Part shown: piece by piece, positions 51,401-56,341 of the stretch | How positions within the stretch are numbered: position 1 is the first letter of the stretch | Layout: each line of letters opens with the position of its first letter | Source of the DNA: JBEBSD01 sp040394475 | GTDB lineage: Bacteria; Bacteroidota; Bacteroidia; Cytophagales; Spirosomataceae | Length of the DNA stretch: 56,341 nt | Reading direction: 5' to 3' | NCBI GenBank assembly: GCA_040394475.1 | Contig: JBEBSD010000038.1 | Coordinates: 1 to 56,341, forward strand | Program-made: the position numbers and the translations under genes | The notes under the pieces: model-generated | Seen by the model: only the letters and a program-made list of their open reading frames with translations | What the model was told of the DNA's origin: nothing | Databases searched by the model: none

Positions 51401-53462
51401 CATCCAGGCCCGGAAATAAGGCATTCGCCCCGGCATCGATGGCAGGGGAACCGTACTTAAGCCGGTAGATTCCTGTAGCCGGATTGATGAATACGTCGTC
51501 TGGTGTAAGACCCGATCCGTCGATATCACCGGCTCCCGTAGGGGCCGGTCCTACCTGCATGGAGTAATTGGTAGAAACGTTCGTTTCTGTGAGCGCGCCG
51601 TGGATAACGGAATTAAGAAATGAAAGCTGGCCTTCCTTCCCATGTACAGCCTCAGGCGTATTGCCCGCGACCGTAACGTTTCTCAGGTAGACATAGGACT
51701 TATCGTTAAAAACTCCGCCTCCCTCTTCAGTCGCCTCGTTGGCGGTCAGTTCGACGCCGGTTAAACCGGTGGTGCCCATTTCTCCATAGTAAACTCCCCC
51801 TCCCCGGGCGGCTTTATTCCCTTTGATAATCGAATTCGTTATGAAAACGTACGCGCTGCTGTTGTACACCCCGCCGCCGTTGCCGGTAGCTTCGTTTCCT
51901 GTGATGAGCAGGTTTCTCAGCGTAGGCGCGGCGAAGTTGTTGTAGATCCCGCCGCCGTCGACAGCCTTTCCCCCGGTAATGGTAAAGCCGTCCAGCACGG
52001 CGGTGGCTGTCAGTAGGTTCGTGTTACTAAAATTGTTTTTCACGACTGTGCGGTCGTTGCCTCCGTTCAGGACAGAACCACCCGTCGCGTTAAACAGAAT
52101 CCGGTCTTTGCTCAGGTCGGTAATACCGCTTTCGGGGTCGAAACCGCCATAGACCTCCACATTATTTTTCAGCACAAAGCCTTGTGCAGGAGCCATATAA
52201 GTACCTGTGGCCACAAAAACCTTCTGAACCCCTGCAGCGCTGATGGCCCCCTGCAGATTACCGGTTGGATTACCCCAGCCGGAGCCGTTGCCGGTAGCGT
52301 CCTGCTTTACGTACACGATACCGTTCGTAGGTTGAATGCCGCCCCCATTTCCGGTGCCACCGACAGGCACTTCATAGGCGCCAAGGTCAATCGCATTTCC
52401 TGCAAGCCGGGGATTGCCTGCAAGATCCCTGGTAGTAGCGTTCAGACCGGGAAAGACGGCACTATGCCCTGCATCAATGGCGGGTGATCCTCCTTTGAGC
52501 CGGTAGTTGCCTGTGGCAGGATCGACAAATACATCAGCCGGAGTAAGACCGAGGCCGTCGATATCCGTACTTTCTGTTGCGGTATGGCCTATCCATAGGG
52601 AGTAAAACGTATAAATGCTTCCCAGGGTAAGTGTTCCGTCGACGATGGAATTGAAGATAAAAATGATGTCGTCCTCTCCTTCCGCATGAATAGCACCAGG
52701 TGTATTGTTGGCGATGGTTACGTTATGCAGGGCAGACTGGGTTGTTTCATAAAAGATACCCCCTCCCGGGCCAGTTGCCTGATTGGCGGTTATTTCAACA
52801 TTCCTCATCTGCACCATGACCAGTCCGGTGTTGTAAATTCCGCCCCCCCGAGCGGCTTTGTTCCCTCTGATAACAGTATTCGCTATTTCTACGCCGGCAT
52901 GGTCATTGTACACCCCGCCGCCGTTGCCGGTAGCTTCATTTCCTGTAATAAGCAGATTGGTCAGTGTAGGCGCGGCGTAGTTGTTGTAGATCCCGCCGCC
53001 GTTAGCGGCCTTTCCCCCGGTAATGGTAAAGCCGTCCAGTACGGCAGTGGCCATCAATTGATTGTCGCTGCTAAAATTATTATTGACGACCGTACGGTCG
53101 TTGTTTCCACTCAGGATAGCGCCATCCGCTTCATTGAGCAGAATCCGGGCGTCGGTCAGCTCATTGATATTTTGTCCGGGGTCGAAACCGCCATAAACCG
53201 CTACATTGTTTTTCAGCACAAAGCCGTTCGTCGGGGCCGAATAGGTTCCTACGGCAACAAAAACGTTCTCGACCCCCGGGGTATTGATAGCGCCCTGCAG
53301 ATCCGAAGTAGCTTGTGCCCAGCTGGACCCGTCGCTGTCGCCATCGGATGTTACATAAACGATACCGCCGGTCGGAATAATTTGCGCCGCGGCAAAGAGG
53401 TTGAATGATAAGGCGATCAGGGAGAATAGTGATCGCAGGCAAAAAGATAAAGACGGGCTCAT
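45489..53462 (-). CDS. Giant modular beta-helix surface protein with T9SS sorting domain
   Basis: The ATG at 53462 gives MSPSLSFCLRSLFSLIALSF followed by NLFAAAQ, a signal peptide (an ATG at 53522 is less likely). The product has about 2657 residues. Six tandem modules each open with GIVYV, then LQGAI, VFVAxGTY, FVLKNNVAVYGGFDP, AVLDGFTITGGKA-GGGIYN, LLITGNEATGNGGGVYN, and end with YRL-SPAIDAG and DLAGNPRLAG-IDLGAYE (choice-of-anchor Q/Pmp-like right-handed beta-helix). Module 5 is extended by short repeats. The end has a domain with LPVRWISFVADLNDQHQAVL and a T9SS tail (LRAYPNPAGEKVIVEIG). It is predicted to be a long surface-displayed fibre-like protein. Confidence 0.93.
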   Translation of the reverse strand: MSPSLSFCLRSLFSLIALSFNLFAAAQIIPTGGIVYVTSDGDSDGSSWAQATSDLQGAINTPGVENVFVAVGTYSAPTNGFVLKNNVAVYGGFDPGQNINELTDARILLNEADGAILSGNNDRTVVNNNFSSDNQLMATAVLDGFTITGGKAANGGGIYNNYAAPTLTNLLITGNEATGNGGGVYNDHAGVEIANTVIRGNKAARGGGIYNTGLVMVQMRNVEITANQATGPGGGIFYETTQSALHNVTIANNTPGAIHAEGEDDIIFIFNSIVDGTLTLGSIYTFYSLWIGHTATESTDIDGLGLTPADVFVDPATGNYRLKGGSPAIDAGHSAVFPGLNATTRDLAGNPRLAGNAIDLGAYEVPVGGTGNGGGIQPTNGIVYVKQDATGNGSGWGNPTGNLQGAISAAGVQKVFVATGTYMAPAQGFVLKNNVEVYGGFDPESGITDLSKDRILFNATGGSVLNGGNDRTVVKNNFSNTNLLTATAVLDGFTITGGKAVDGGGIYNNFAAPTLRNLLITGNEATGNGGGVYNSSAYVFITNSIIKGNKAARGGGVYYGEMGTTGLTGVELTANEATEEGGGVFNDKSYVYLRNVTVAGNTPEAVHGKEGQLSFLNSVIHGALTETNVSTNYSMQVGPAPTGAGDIDGSGLTPDDVFINPATGIYRLKYGSPAIDAGANALFPGLDATTKDLWGNPRLAGARIDLGAYESAFEEEDHEAIIPDAAGIVYVKEGADGVGSGWENATGNLQAAINAAGAQKVFVAAGTYTAPAQGFVLKNNVAVYGGFDPDHGVNSLADARILFSDTGGAILSGGNERTVVRNHFSPTNRLTPSALLDGFTITAGKAVDGGGIYNYYAAPTLNNLLIKGNEATGNGGGIYNNSAAAALSNAIVKENKAGRGGGIYFGEIASPMLINVEVTANQASDLGGGVFNNEAYAFLRNTTIADNTPGAVHGVSGSLNLFNSIVDGAITGANVSTYYSLRIGQAAVGSGDISGSGFTSADVFADPSTDDYRLNDASPAIDMGVNSMFPDLDDTTKDLAGNPRLAGDRIDLGAYEFFPDYGILPDADGIVYVRENATGDGSGWNNATGNLQGAVRTPGVQQVWVARGTYYAPGRGFIMRNNLAIYGGFDPENGVDDLTKKRILLSETEGSILHGQDLRTVVNNNFTPVNRLTTTAILDGFTITGGKAANGGGIYNHYAWPTLANLLITGNEATENGGGLYNLDANATLSNSLIKGNKARRGAGIYYEGGSGIWVSTVEISANQATEQGGGIFSGSEYSSLSVGTTTIVGNVPNAVHAGNGFVSFTNSIVYGDISAASLLSSQYSLIEGSSGVAQTDLFRDPAAGDYRLKAASAAIDAGFNYLVTGLDSTTKDLAGNPRLSGLAVDMGAYESFLVPDQNGVVHVRTATAGDGSGSSWDNATQSLIGAIHTRGAKQVWVAQGTYSTPVVSALPVSFILKNNVAVYGGFDPENGIDDLADTRILPDTADLTRGTLLRGNNGSVILSGGGMFGESSIDSSAALDGFVITGGEIFAVENYNSSPTFTNIIIAENNGYGMYNFNHSSPALTSVTISKNNNGGIYNDNNSSPTLIDVEISENNGTGMYNTGYCNPTLIAVKIRSNNHVGILNFDNSSPDLTLVTIEENEKEGIYNWVDSSPTLTAVFILNNKGSGVFNKENSHPVLNGVMVSGNTAEVGGGVYNYRSSPVLTDVFIMGNYAKEYGGGMYNLESNPELNTVTIQGNTTLAENSETVSYGGGICNDSSSPVLNDVTILLNSSVVGGGVLNIRSSPRINNVRITGNTALSHGGGIGNQLSAPILTNVEITLNIAAVSGGGVANFSGDTGNTVKLYNATVGENYPNAFFAEDSIVSYNSIVYGSIEEDKYVAYNSLIEGNTDPANDNLDATDITLEKIFNDITVGDYRLLGASPAINKGKNELYPDLNDNTKDLAGNPRLHDGTIDLGAYEYVGGILPDENGIVYVNERAGGQQDGSSWANATGDLQKAINAAGVRMVFVAVGEYEVPSPHSFVMKNGVAIYGGFDPENRIVGLQDTRILPNQGNGSVLKGKNERPVVFNDFPGNPMTRTAILDGFTITEGYRGTNGGGIYLNYASPTLRNLVIKDNKADNGAGMFISNSSPVITNVIINGNEAANKGGGLISLLSAPVLTGVAITGNTAAVDGGGIFLQDGNGIFNHTTTAGNTPDALRGISASASFSNAIVFGTISGNYTAQYSLIEGNTNTENGNIAAGNLTPEEVFAGPSGGNYGLKDCSPAINAGNPDTTGFHLPSLDLAGQPRVFGDRVDLGAFENVHAAADQGMVISGNTIVRIQHPNGTTAYLDGCNAVAALVTTTGAPGNIEGIATTKVWIENTQPVQYVKRHYEISPENNAETATGTITLYFTNQEFKSFNQQAPAPASLLPDADDPATIEARKANVIVEKRPGEGSTSGLPGSYPGTPVNITPLSVEWNSAAGRWEVSFDVTGFSGFFVKTGSAPLPVRWISFVADLNDQHQAVLEWKVSESGVAHYEVERSRNARDFLTVATVAGKGNGTSRYSVTDPAAVSGMVYYRIRQVDVDGSYSYSRIVSVASPGGMPLRAYPNPAGEKVIVEIGAEYVGTTLKLVNAAGMLLQQVTVKEGTFTIRLDKYMPGIYILYTFDGKAMRLIKE
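46500..53390 (-). repeat. Six tandem ~1-kb beta-helix modules
   Basis: Module openings (GIVYV codons) lie near 53350, 52320, 51270, 50246, 49255 and 47537. Five modules are about 990-1050 bp and the fifth is about 1720 bp. Long DNA stretches are almost identical between modules, for example around the GGFTITGGKA and NLLITGNEATGNGGG codons. That points to recent duplication or continuing gene conversion. Confidence 0.9.
47940..48860 (-). repeat. Short ~22-residue repeats inside module 5
   Basis: Module 5 contains many copies of a pattern like NSSPTLTxVxIxxNNGxGxYN, each about 66 bp, running from about 48860 to 47940. The Asn and Gly ladder is typical of single turns of a right-handed beta-helix. 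Expansion of this one turn explains the extra roughly 700 bp of module 5. Confidence 0.8.
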
Positions 53463-53619
53463 AACAGTTTTCTCAAAATTGCTTTTGGACTTGCCGGAAT
53501 ATCGGAGGTGTTGTTCAGACAAAGATTTGCGGCGTTTTTCTTACCGGAGCAGACTGTGACACCTCATACCTGACCGGTAATGTTAGGAAAATACGGGCGA
53601 TCAGCTCCCGGATACTGCC

Positions 53620-54049
53620 TTACAAAAATCTTACATTTGCAAAAGCAGAACTGTAACTTGTTGAAAATGAACAAGACTCGTCGCTATATCGAGGCACATC
53701 CCCGGTTTTCATGCGTTTGTTCTTGTTGCCTTTAGCACCTCGCCGTTTGAGCTCTCTGACAAATTCAGCAAAATAAAATCCATGCCCGAACACAACACAA
53801 TCTTGATTTTTATCCAGGATAAGGTCTAAAAATGCGGCCACCCGTTTTTTCGACTCCCGTCTGGTCCCGATTTGATTCGCATGATTGCTGTACCACTGAG
53901 CTCTTCCGGCTATCACCCATACCAGTGTGGGAAGTTTTATAGATGTAGTAACAAAAGATTTTTAAGATATCCGGTAAGCGTTTCTGATACGGCACTTCAA
54001 AAAATAGCTGTATCTTACCATTTGAAAGAAATTTTATCCTAAAACTCAA
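53620..54049 (-). pseudogene. Frameshifted histidine phosphatase-like remnant
   Basis: On the minus strand, one frame gives KLPTLVWVIAGRAQWYSNHA, NQIGTRRESKKRVAAFLDLI, and DCVVFGHGFYFAEFVRELKR with RGAKGNKNKRMKTGD. This has the form of the C-terminal half of histidine phosphatase family proteins, with GHGF as the second catalytic histidine block. Just upstream the reading continues only in another frame (QLFFEVPYQKRLPDILKIF). The N-terminal part with the first catalytic RHG motif is absent. It is a truncated, frameshifted remnant between the giant gene and the isomerase gene. Confidence 0.55.
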
Positions 54050-54052
54050 GAA

Positions 54053-54937
54053 ATGAACAACCCACTAACACGGAGGGATTTTGTGAAGAGATCCCTGGCG
54101 ACGAGTTTGTCCCTTGGCGCACTGGGGAGTTTGTCCCTTCCACCCTTGTTTGCACAAAATTCCGGAATGAAACTAGGCTTCGTCACCTATCAGTGGGGTA
54201 AGAGCTGGAACCTCTCCGAGCTCATTGCCAACTGTGAAAAAACCGGTTACCTGGGAGTGGAACTTCGGACCGAGCATGCCCACGGTGTAGAAAGCACGCT
54301 TTCGAAAAAGGAAAGAAAGGAAGTGAAGAAAAAGTTTGCAGACAGTCCCGTCACTTGCCTGGGATATGGAAGCAACTACGAATACCACAGTCCCGACCCG
54401 GCTGTATTGAAAAAGAACATCGACGGTACGAAGGACTATATCAAGCTTTGCAAAGACATCGGGGCTACGGGATTAAAGGTAAAACCCAACACAATCCCGG
54501 ACGGTGTTTCAAAAGAAAAGACGATCGCTCAGATTGCCGCTTCCTTTAATGAAGTTGGAAAATTTGCGCAGGATTACGGTCAACTTATCCGGGTGGAAGT
54601 ACACGGAAAAATCACGCAGGAATTGCCGGTCATGAAAGCAATCTTTGACCAGGTAACCGAAAAGAACGTCGTCATCTGCTGGAACAGCAATGACTCCGAC
54701 CTGAACGAACCCGGGTTGGAAGGCAATTTCAACATGGTCAGGCAATGGCTGGGGGATACCACCCATTGCCGGGCCTTTAGTGCGGTAGATTATCCTTATC
54801 AGGAGCTTTTTAGATTACTCAAGGGAACAAACTACAACGGATGGGTCTTGTTGGAAGCCCACACCAATCCGGATGACAAAGTTGCGGCGATGATCAGGGA
54901 AAAAAAATTATTTGACGAGATGATAAGGCGTATATGA
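54053..54937 (+). CDS. Sugar phosphate isomerase/epimerase-like TIM-barrel protein, exported
   Basis: The 294-residue protein starts MNNPLTRRDFVKRSLATSLS, an RR-type signal, ending LPPLFAQNSG. The xylose isomerase-like TIM barrel (AP endonuclease family 2) follows: KLGFVTYQWGKSWNLSELIA, YLGVELRTEHAHGVE, GLKVKPNTIPDGV, LIRVEVHGKITQELPVMKAI, VVICWNSNDSDLNEPG and YNGWVLLEAHTNPDDK. The metal-binding acidic residues and His are in those blocks. The enzymatic activity is unknown. The oxidoreductase gene follows at about 52 bp, the usual pairing of such proteins with Gfo/Idh/MocA enzymes in Bacteroidota sugar loci. Confidence 0.9.
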   Translation: MNNPLTRRDFVKRSLATSLSLGALGSLSLPPLFAQNSGMKLGFVTYQWGKSWNLSELIANCEKTGYLGVELRTEHAHGVESTLSKKERKEVKKKFADSPVTCLGYGSNYEYHSPDPAVLKKNIDGTKDYIKLCKDIGATGLKVKPNTIPDGVSKEKTIAQIAASFNEVGKFAQDYGQLIRVEVHGKITQELPVMKAIFDQVTEKNVVICWNSNDSDLNEPGLEGNFNMVRQWLGDTTHCRAFSAVDYPYQELFRLLKGTNYNGWVLLEAHTNPDDKVAAMIREKKLFDEMIRRI

Positions 54938-54989
54938 TCTGATATATGTCATTAAAAAAGCAGTAATCAAGTGTAACCCTATAACAAGC

Positions 54990-56341
54990 ATGACAAAACG
55001 TAGAGATTTTATTAAAAAGAGTTTGTTGGGAGGGGCCGGGATAGCCGTTGCCGGTATGTCCATGAGCGCGAAGTCCTATGGTAACATTATGGGAGCCAAT
55101 GATCGGATCTTCCTTTCTGTGATCGGAATCAGGGGACAAGGAACCAACCACATCAACCAATTTTGCAAACTTAAAGGCAGTAGAAATGTCGTCATCAAAA
55201 CGCTTTGCGACGTTGATGAAAACACCTGGGCGGAAAAGGTGAAATTGGTACAAGACCAGACAGGCGACCGGCCGGGAAATACCTATGACATGCGCAAGGT
55301 GTTTGAAGATAAGGAAATAAATGCGGTTTCCTTTGCTACTCCGAACCATTGGCATGCGTTGGGCGCCATTTGGGCCGCTCAGGCAGGCAAGCATGTCTTT
55401 GTAGAAAAGCCTGCCTGCCACAACATCTATGAAGGCCGGAAAATGATAGAAGCGGCCAGGAAATATAACGTGATCATGCAAGTCGGGTTTCAAAACCGCT
55501 CCATTGCCAATGTCATGCAGGCCATGAAATTCCTTCATGAAGGAGGTATCGGAGATGTTTACATGGCCCGGGGCTTGTGCTACAAGCCGAGAAATTCCTT
55601 TGGAATAGCCAAAGACAGCGCGCCGCCTTCGGGCCTTCACTATGATTTGTGGCTGGGTCCGGCGCCCTACAGGGCATACAACGAGAAGCGCGGACACTAC
55701 AATTGGCACTGGCATTGGGATACCGGTAACGGGGACACTGGAAATCAGGGGCCGCACCAGTTCGACGTCGCCCGCTGGGGACTGAACAAAAATGAGCATC
55801 CGGTCAGCGTTTATTCCACCGGGGGGATCTACGGCGTATCTCCATCCGAATGCTCGCAAGAGACTCCAAACACCCAAACTTCCGTTTTTAAATACAGTGA
55901 CGGAAAGGTGTTGGAATTTGAAACCAGGGGCCGCTATACCAACAGCGAATCCAGTCTGGGTACCCAGATCGGCAACATGTTTTACGGAACAGACGGCTAT
56001 CTGGAGGTGAATGGCAGTACATGGAAGGCTTTCCGCAAAAATGAAAAAGAACCTTTTGCCCAATCGTCCAAAGAGCAGGCGCCCGCTTCGGGCAATTCAA
56101 ATGTACTGGCAGCTCCGGGCGGGGCCGAGCACTATGCAAACTACCTGGATGCTATCCGTAAGGGAGACCGCTCTGCGTTGAACTGTGATATTCGGGAAGG
56201 ATTCTATTCCTCGGCATTGCCGGCGATGGCCAACATTTCTTATCGCCTGGGAAGAAGCCTCAATTTCATGGGTGAATACGAGAAGTTTGCCAACGACCCG
56301 GAAGCAGACACGATGCTGAGCCGTCCGAGCCGCCCACCGTA
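54990..56341 (+). CDS. Gfo/Idh/MocA oxidoreductase, RR-type signal (3' end outside window)
   Basis: From ATG 54990 the frame is open to the window edge (about 450 residues) and starts MTKRRDFIKKSLLGGAGIAV. Rossmann and family motifs are visible: RIFLSVIGIRGQGTNHINQF, TLCDVDENTWAEKV, VSFATPNHWHALGAIWAAQA, HVFVEKPACHNIYEGRKMIE, MQVGFQNRS, and YNWHWHWDTGNGDTGNQGPH with QFDVARWGLNKN. The EKP motif binds NAD(P). The final SRPSRPP suggests only a few residues are missing. It is probably an exported glucose-fructose-type or inositol-type oxidoreductase forming a unit with the isomerase-like gene. Confidence 0.92.
   Translation, partial: MTKRRDFIKKSLLGGAGIAVAGMSMSAKSYGNIMGANDRIFLSVIGIRGQGTNHINQFCKLKGSRNVVIKTLCDVDENTWAEKVKLVQDQTGDRPGNTYDMRKVFEDKEINAVSFATPNHWHALGAIWAAQAGKHVFVEKPACHNIYEGRKMIEAARKYNVIMQVGFQNRSIANVMQAMKFLHEGGIGDVYMARGLCYKPRNSFGIAKDSAPPSGLHYDLWLGPAPYRAYNEKRGHYNWHWHWDTGNGDTGNQGPHQFDVARWGLNKNEHPVSVYSTGGIYGVSPSECSQETPNTQTSVFKYSDGKVLEFETRGRYTNSESSLGTQIGNMFYGTDGYLEVNGSTWKAFRKNEKEPFAQSSKEQAPASGNSNVLAAPGGAEHYANYLDAIRKGDRSALNCDIREGFYSSALPAMANISYRLGRSLNFMGEYEKFANDPEADTMLSRPSRPP

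Noticed and set aside
54894..56063. 389-residue minus-strand open frame
   Set aside because: It is antisense to the Gfo/Idh/MocA gene, whose motifs are unambiguous.

Overview
The window comes from a Bacteroidota genome, most likely of the Cytophagales/Chitinophagales kind. This rests on two SusC/SusD pairs, SusC proteins with an N-terminal STN signalling domain next to a FecR gene, several very large secreted proteins ending in type IX secretion (T9SS) sorting domains, lipoprotein and RR-type signal peptides, and a promoter of the Bacteroidota TTG/TAnnTTTG kind. I see no rRNA, tRNA or CRISPR array. A species cannot be named from the sequence alone.

Layout. (1) 1-1030 is a visibly AT-rich cluster: the end of an ArsR-type regulator, an SRPBCC protein and a DUF1801 protein. 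(2) 1096-1560 holds three 155-bp palindrome-rich tandem repeats. (3) 1788-7549 holds housekeeping or stress genes: an O-methyltransferase-like protein, a DUF6624 lipoprotein, an AlkD-like repair protein, and an ECF42-type sigma locus (double SRPBCC protein, sigma factor with DUF6596/TPR-like tail, DHFR-like reductase, YCII/DGPF protein). A 3'-end relic of a group II intron lies at 3122-3186. (4) 7584-18200 holds a decayed T9SS tail, a TPR-LuxR sensor-regulator with a recognisable promoter, and two ATGA-coupled giant secreted proteins (CotH/lamin-tail and beta-helix/InlB-repeat). (5) 18689-20237 holds an AbiE-type toxin-antitoxin pair whose toxin has lost an internal segment, its repeat-rich promoter, and a perfect 14-bp inverted repeat.

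(6) 20315-44383 is the carbohydrate-utilisation region. A divergent PL8-like lyase is followed by a long minus-strand block. Read 5' to 3', the block is: fecR pseudogene, SusC2, SusD2, a heparinase II/III-type lyase, an exported polysaccharide-pyruvyl-transferase-fold protein, FecR1, SusC1, SusD1, a 3-hydroxyacyl-CoA-dehydrogenase-family enzyme, an M19 dipeptidase, a GH109-like Gfo/Idh/MocA protein, an SDR and a secreted FAD oxidoreductase. The two SusC genes share an almost identical N-terminal signalling module and flanking fecR DNA, so the regulatory head was duplicated while the transport barrels differ. Only one fecR is intact and no sigma gene is in the window. I infer that the block imports an acidic polysaccharide or its conjugates, depolymerises it with lyases, and oxidises the product through the five-enzyme cassette.

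(7) 44867-54049 holds a 50-residue membrane peptide, a decayed beta-helix gene, and a 2657-residue T9SS beta-helix protein built of six roughly 1-kb modules. Behind its start is a frameshifted histidine-phosphatase remnant. (8) 54053-56341 holds a sugar-phosphate isomerase/epimerase-like protein and a Gfo/Idh/MocA oxidoreductase that runs off the window.

The best candidates for something undescribed are the SusCD1-linked five-enzyme cassette with the exported pyruvyl-transferase-fold protein and the atypical PL8-like lyase, the shared SusC/FecR signalling head, and the modular beta-helix family that is visibly expanding and decaying at several sites here.
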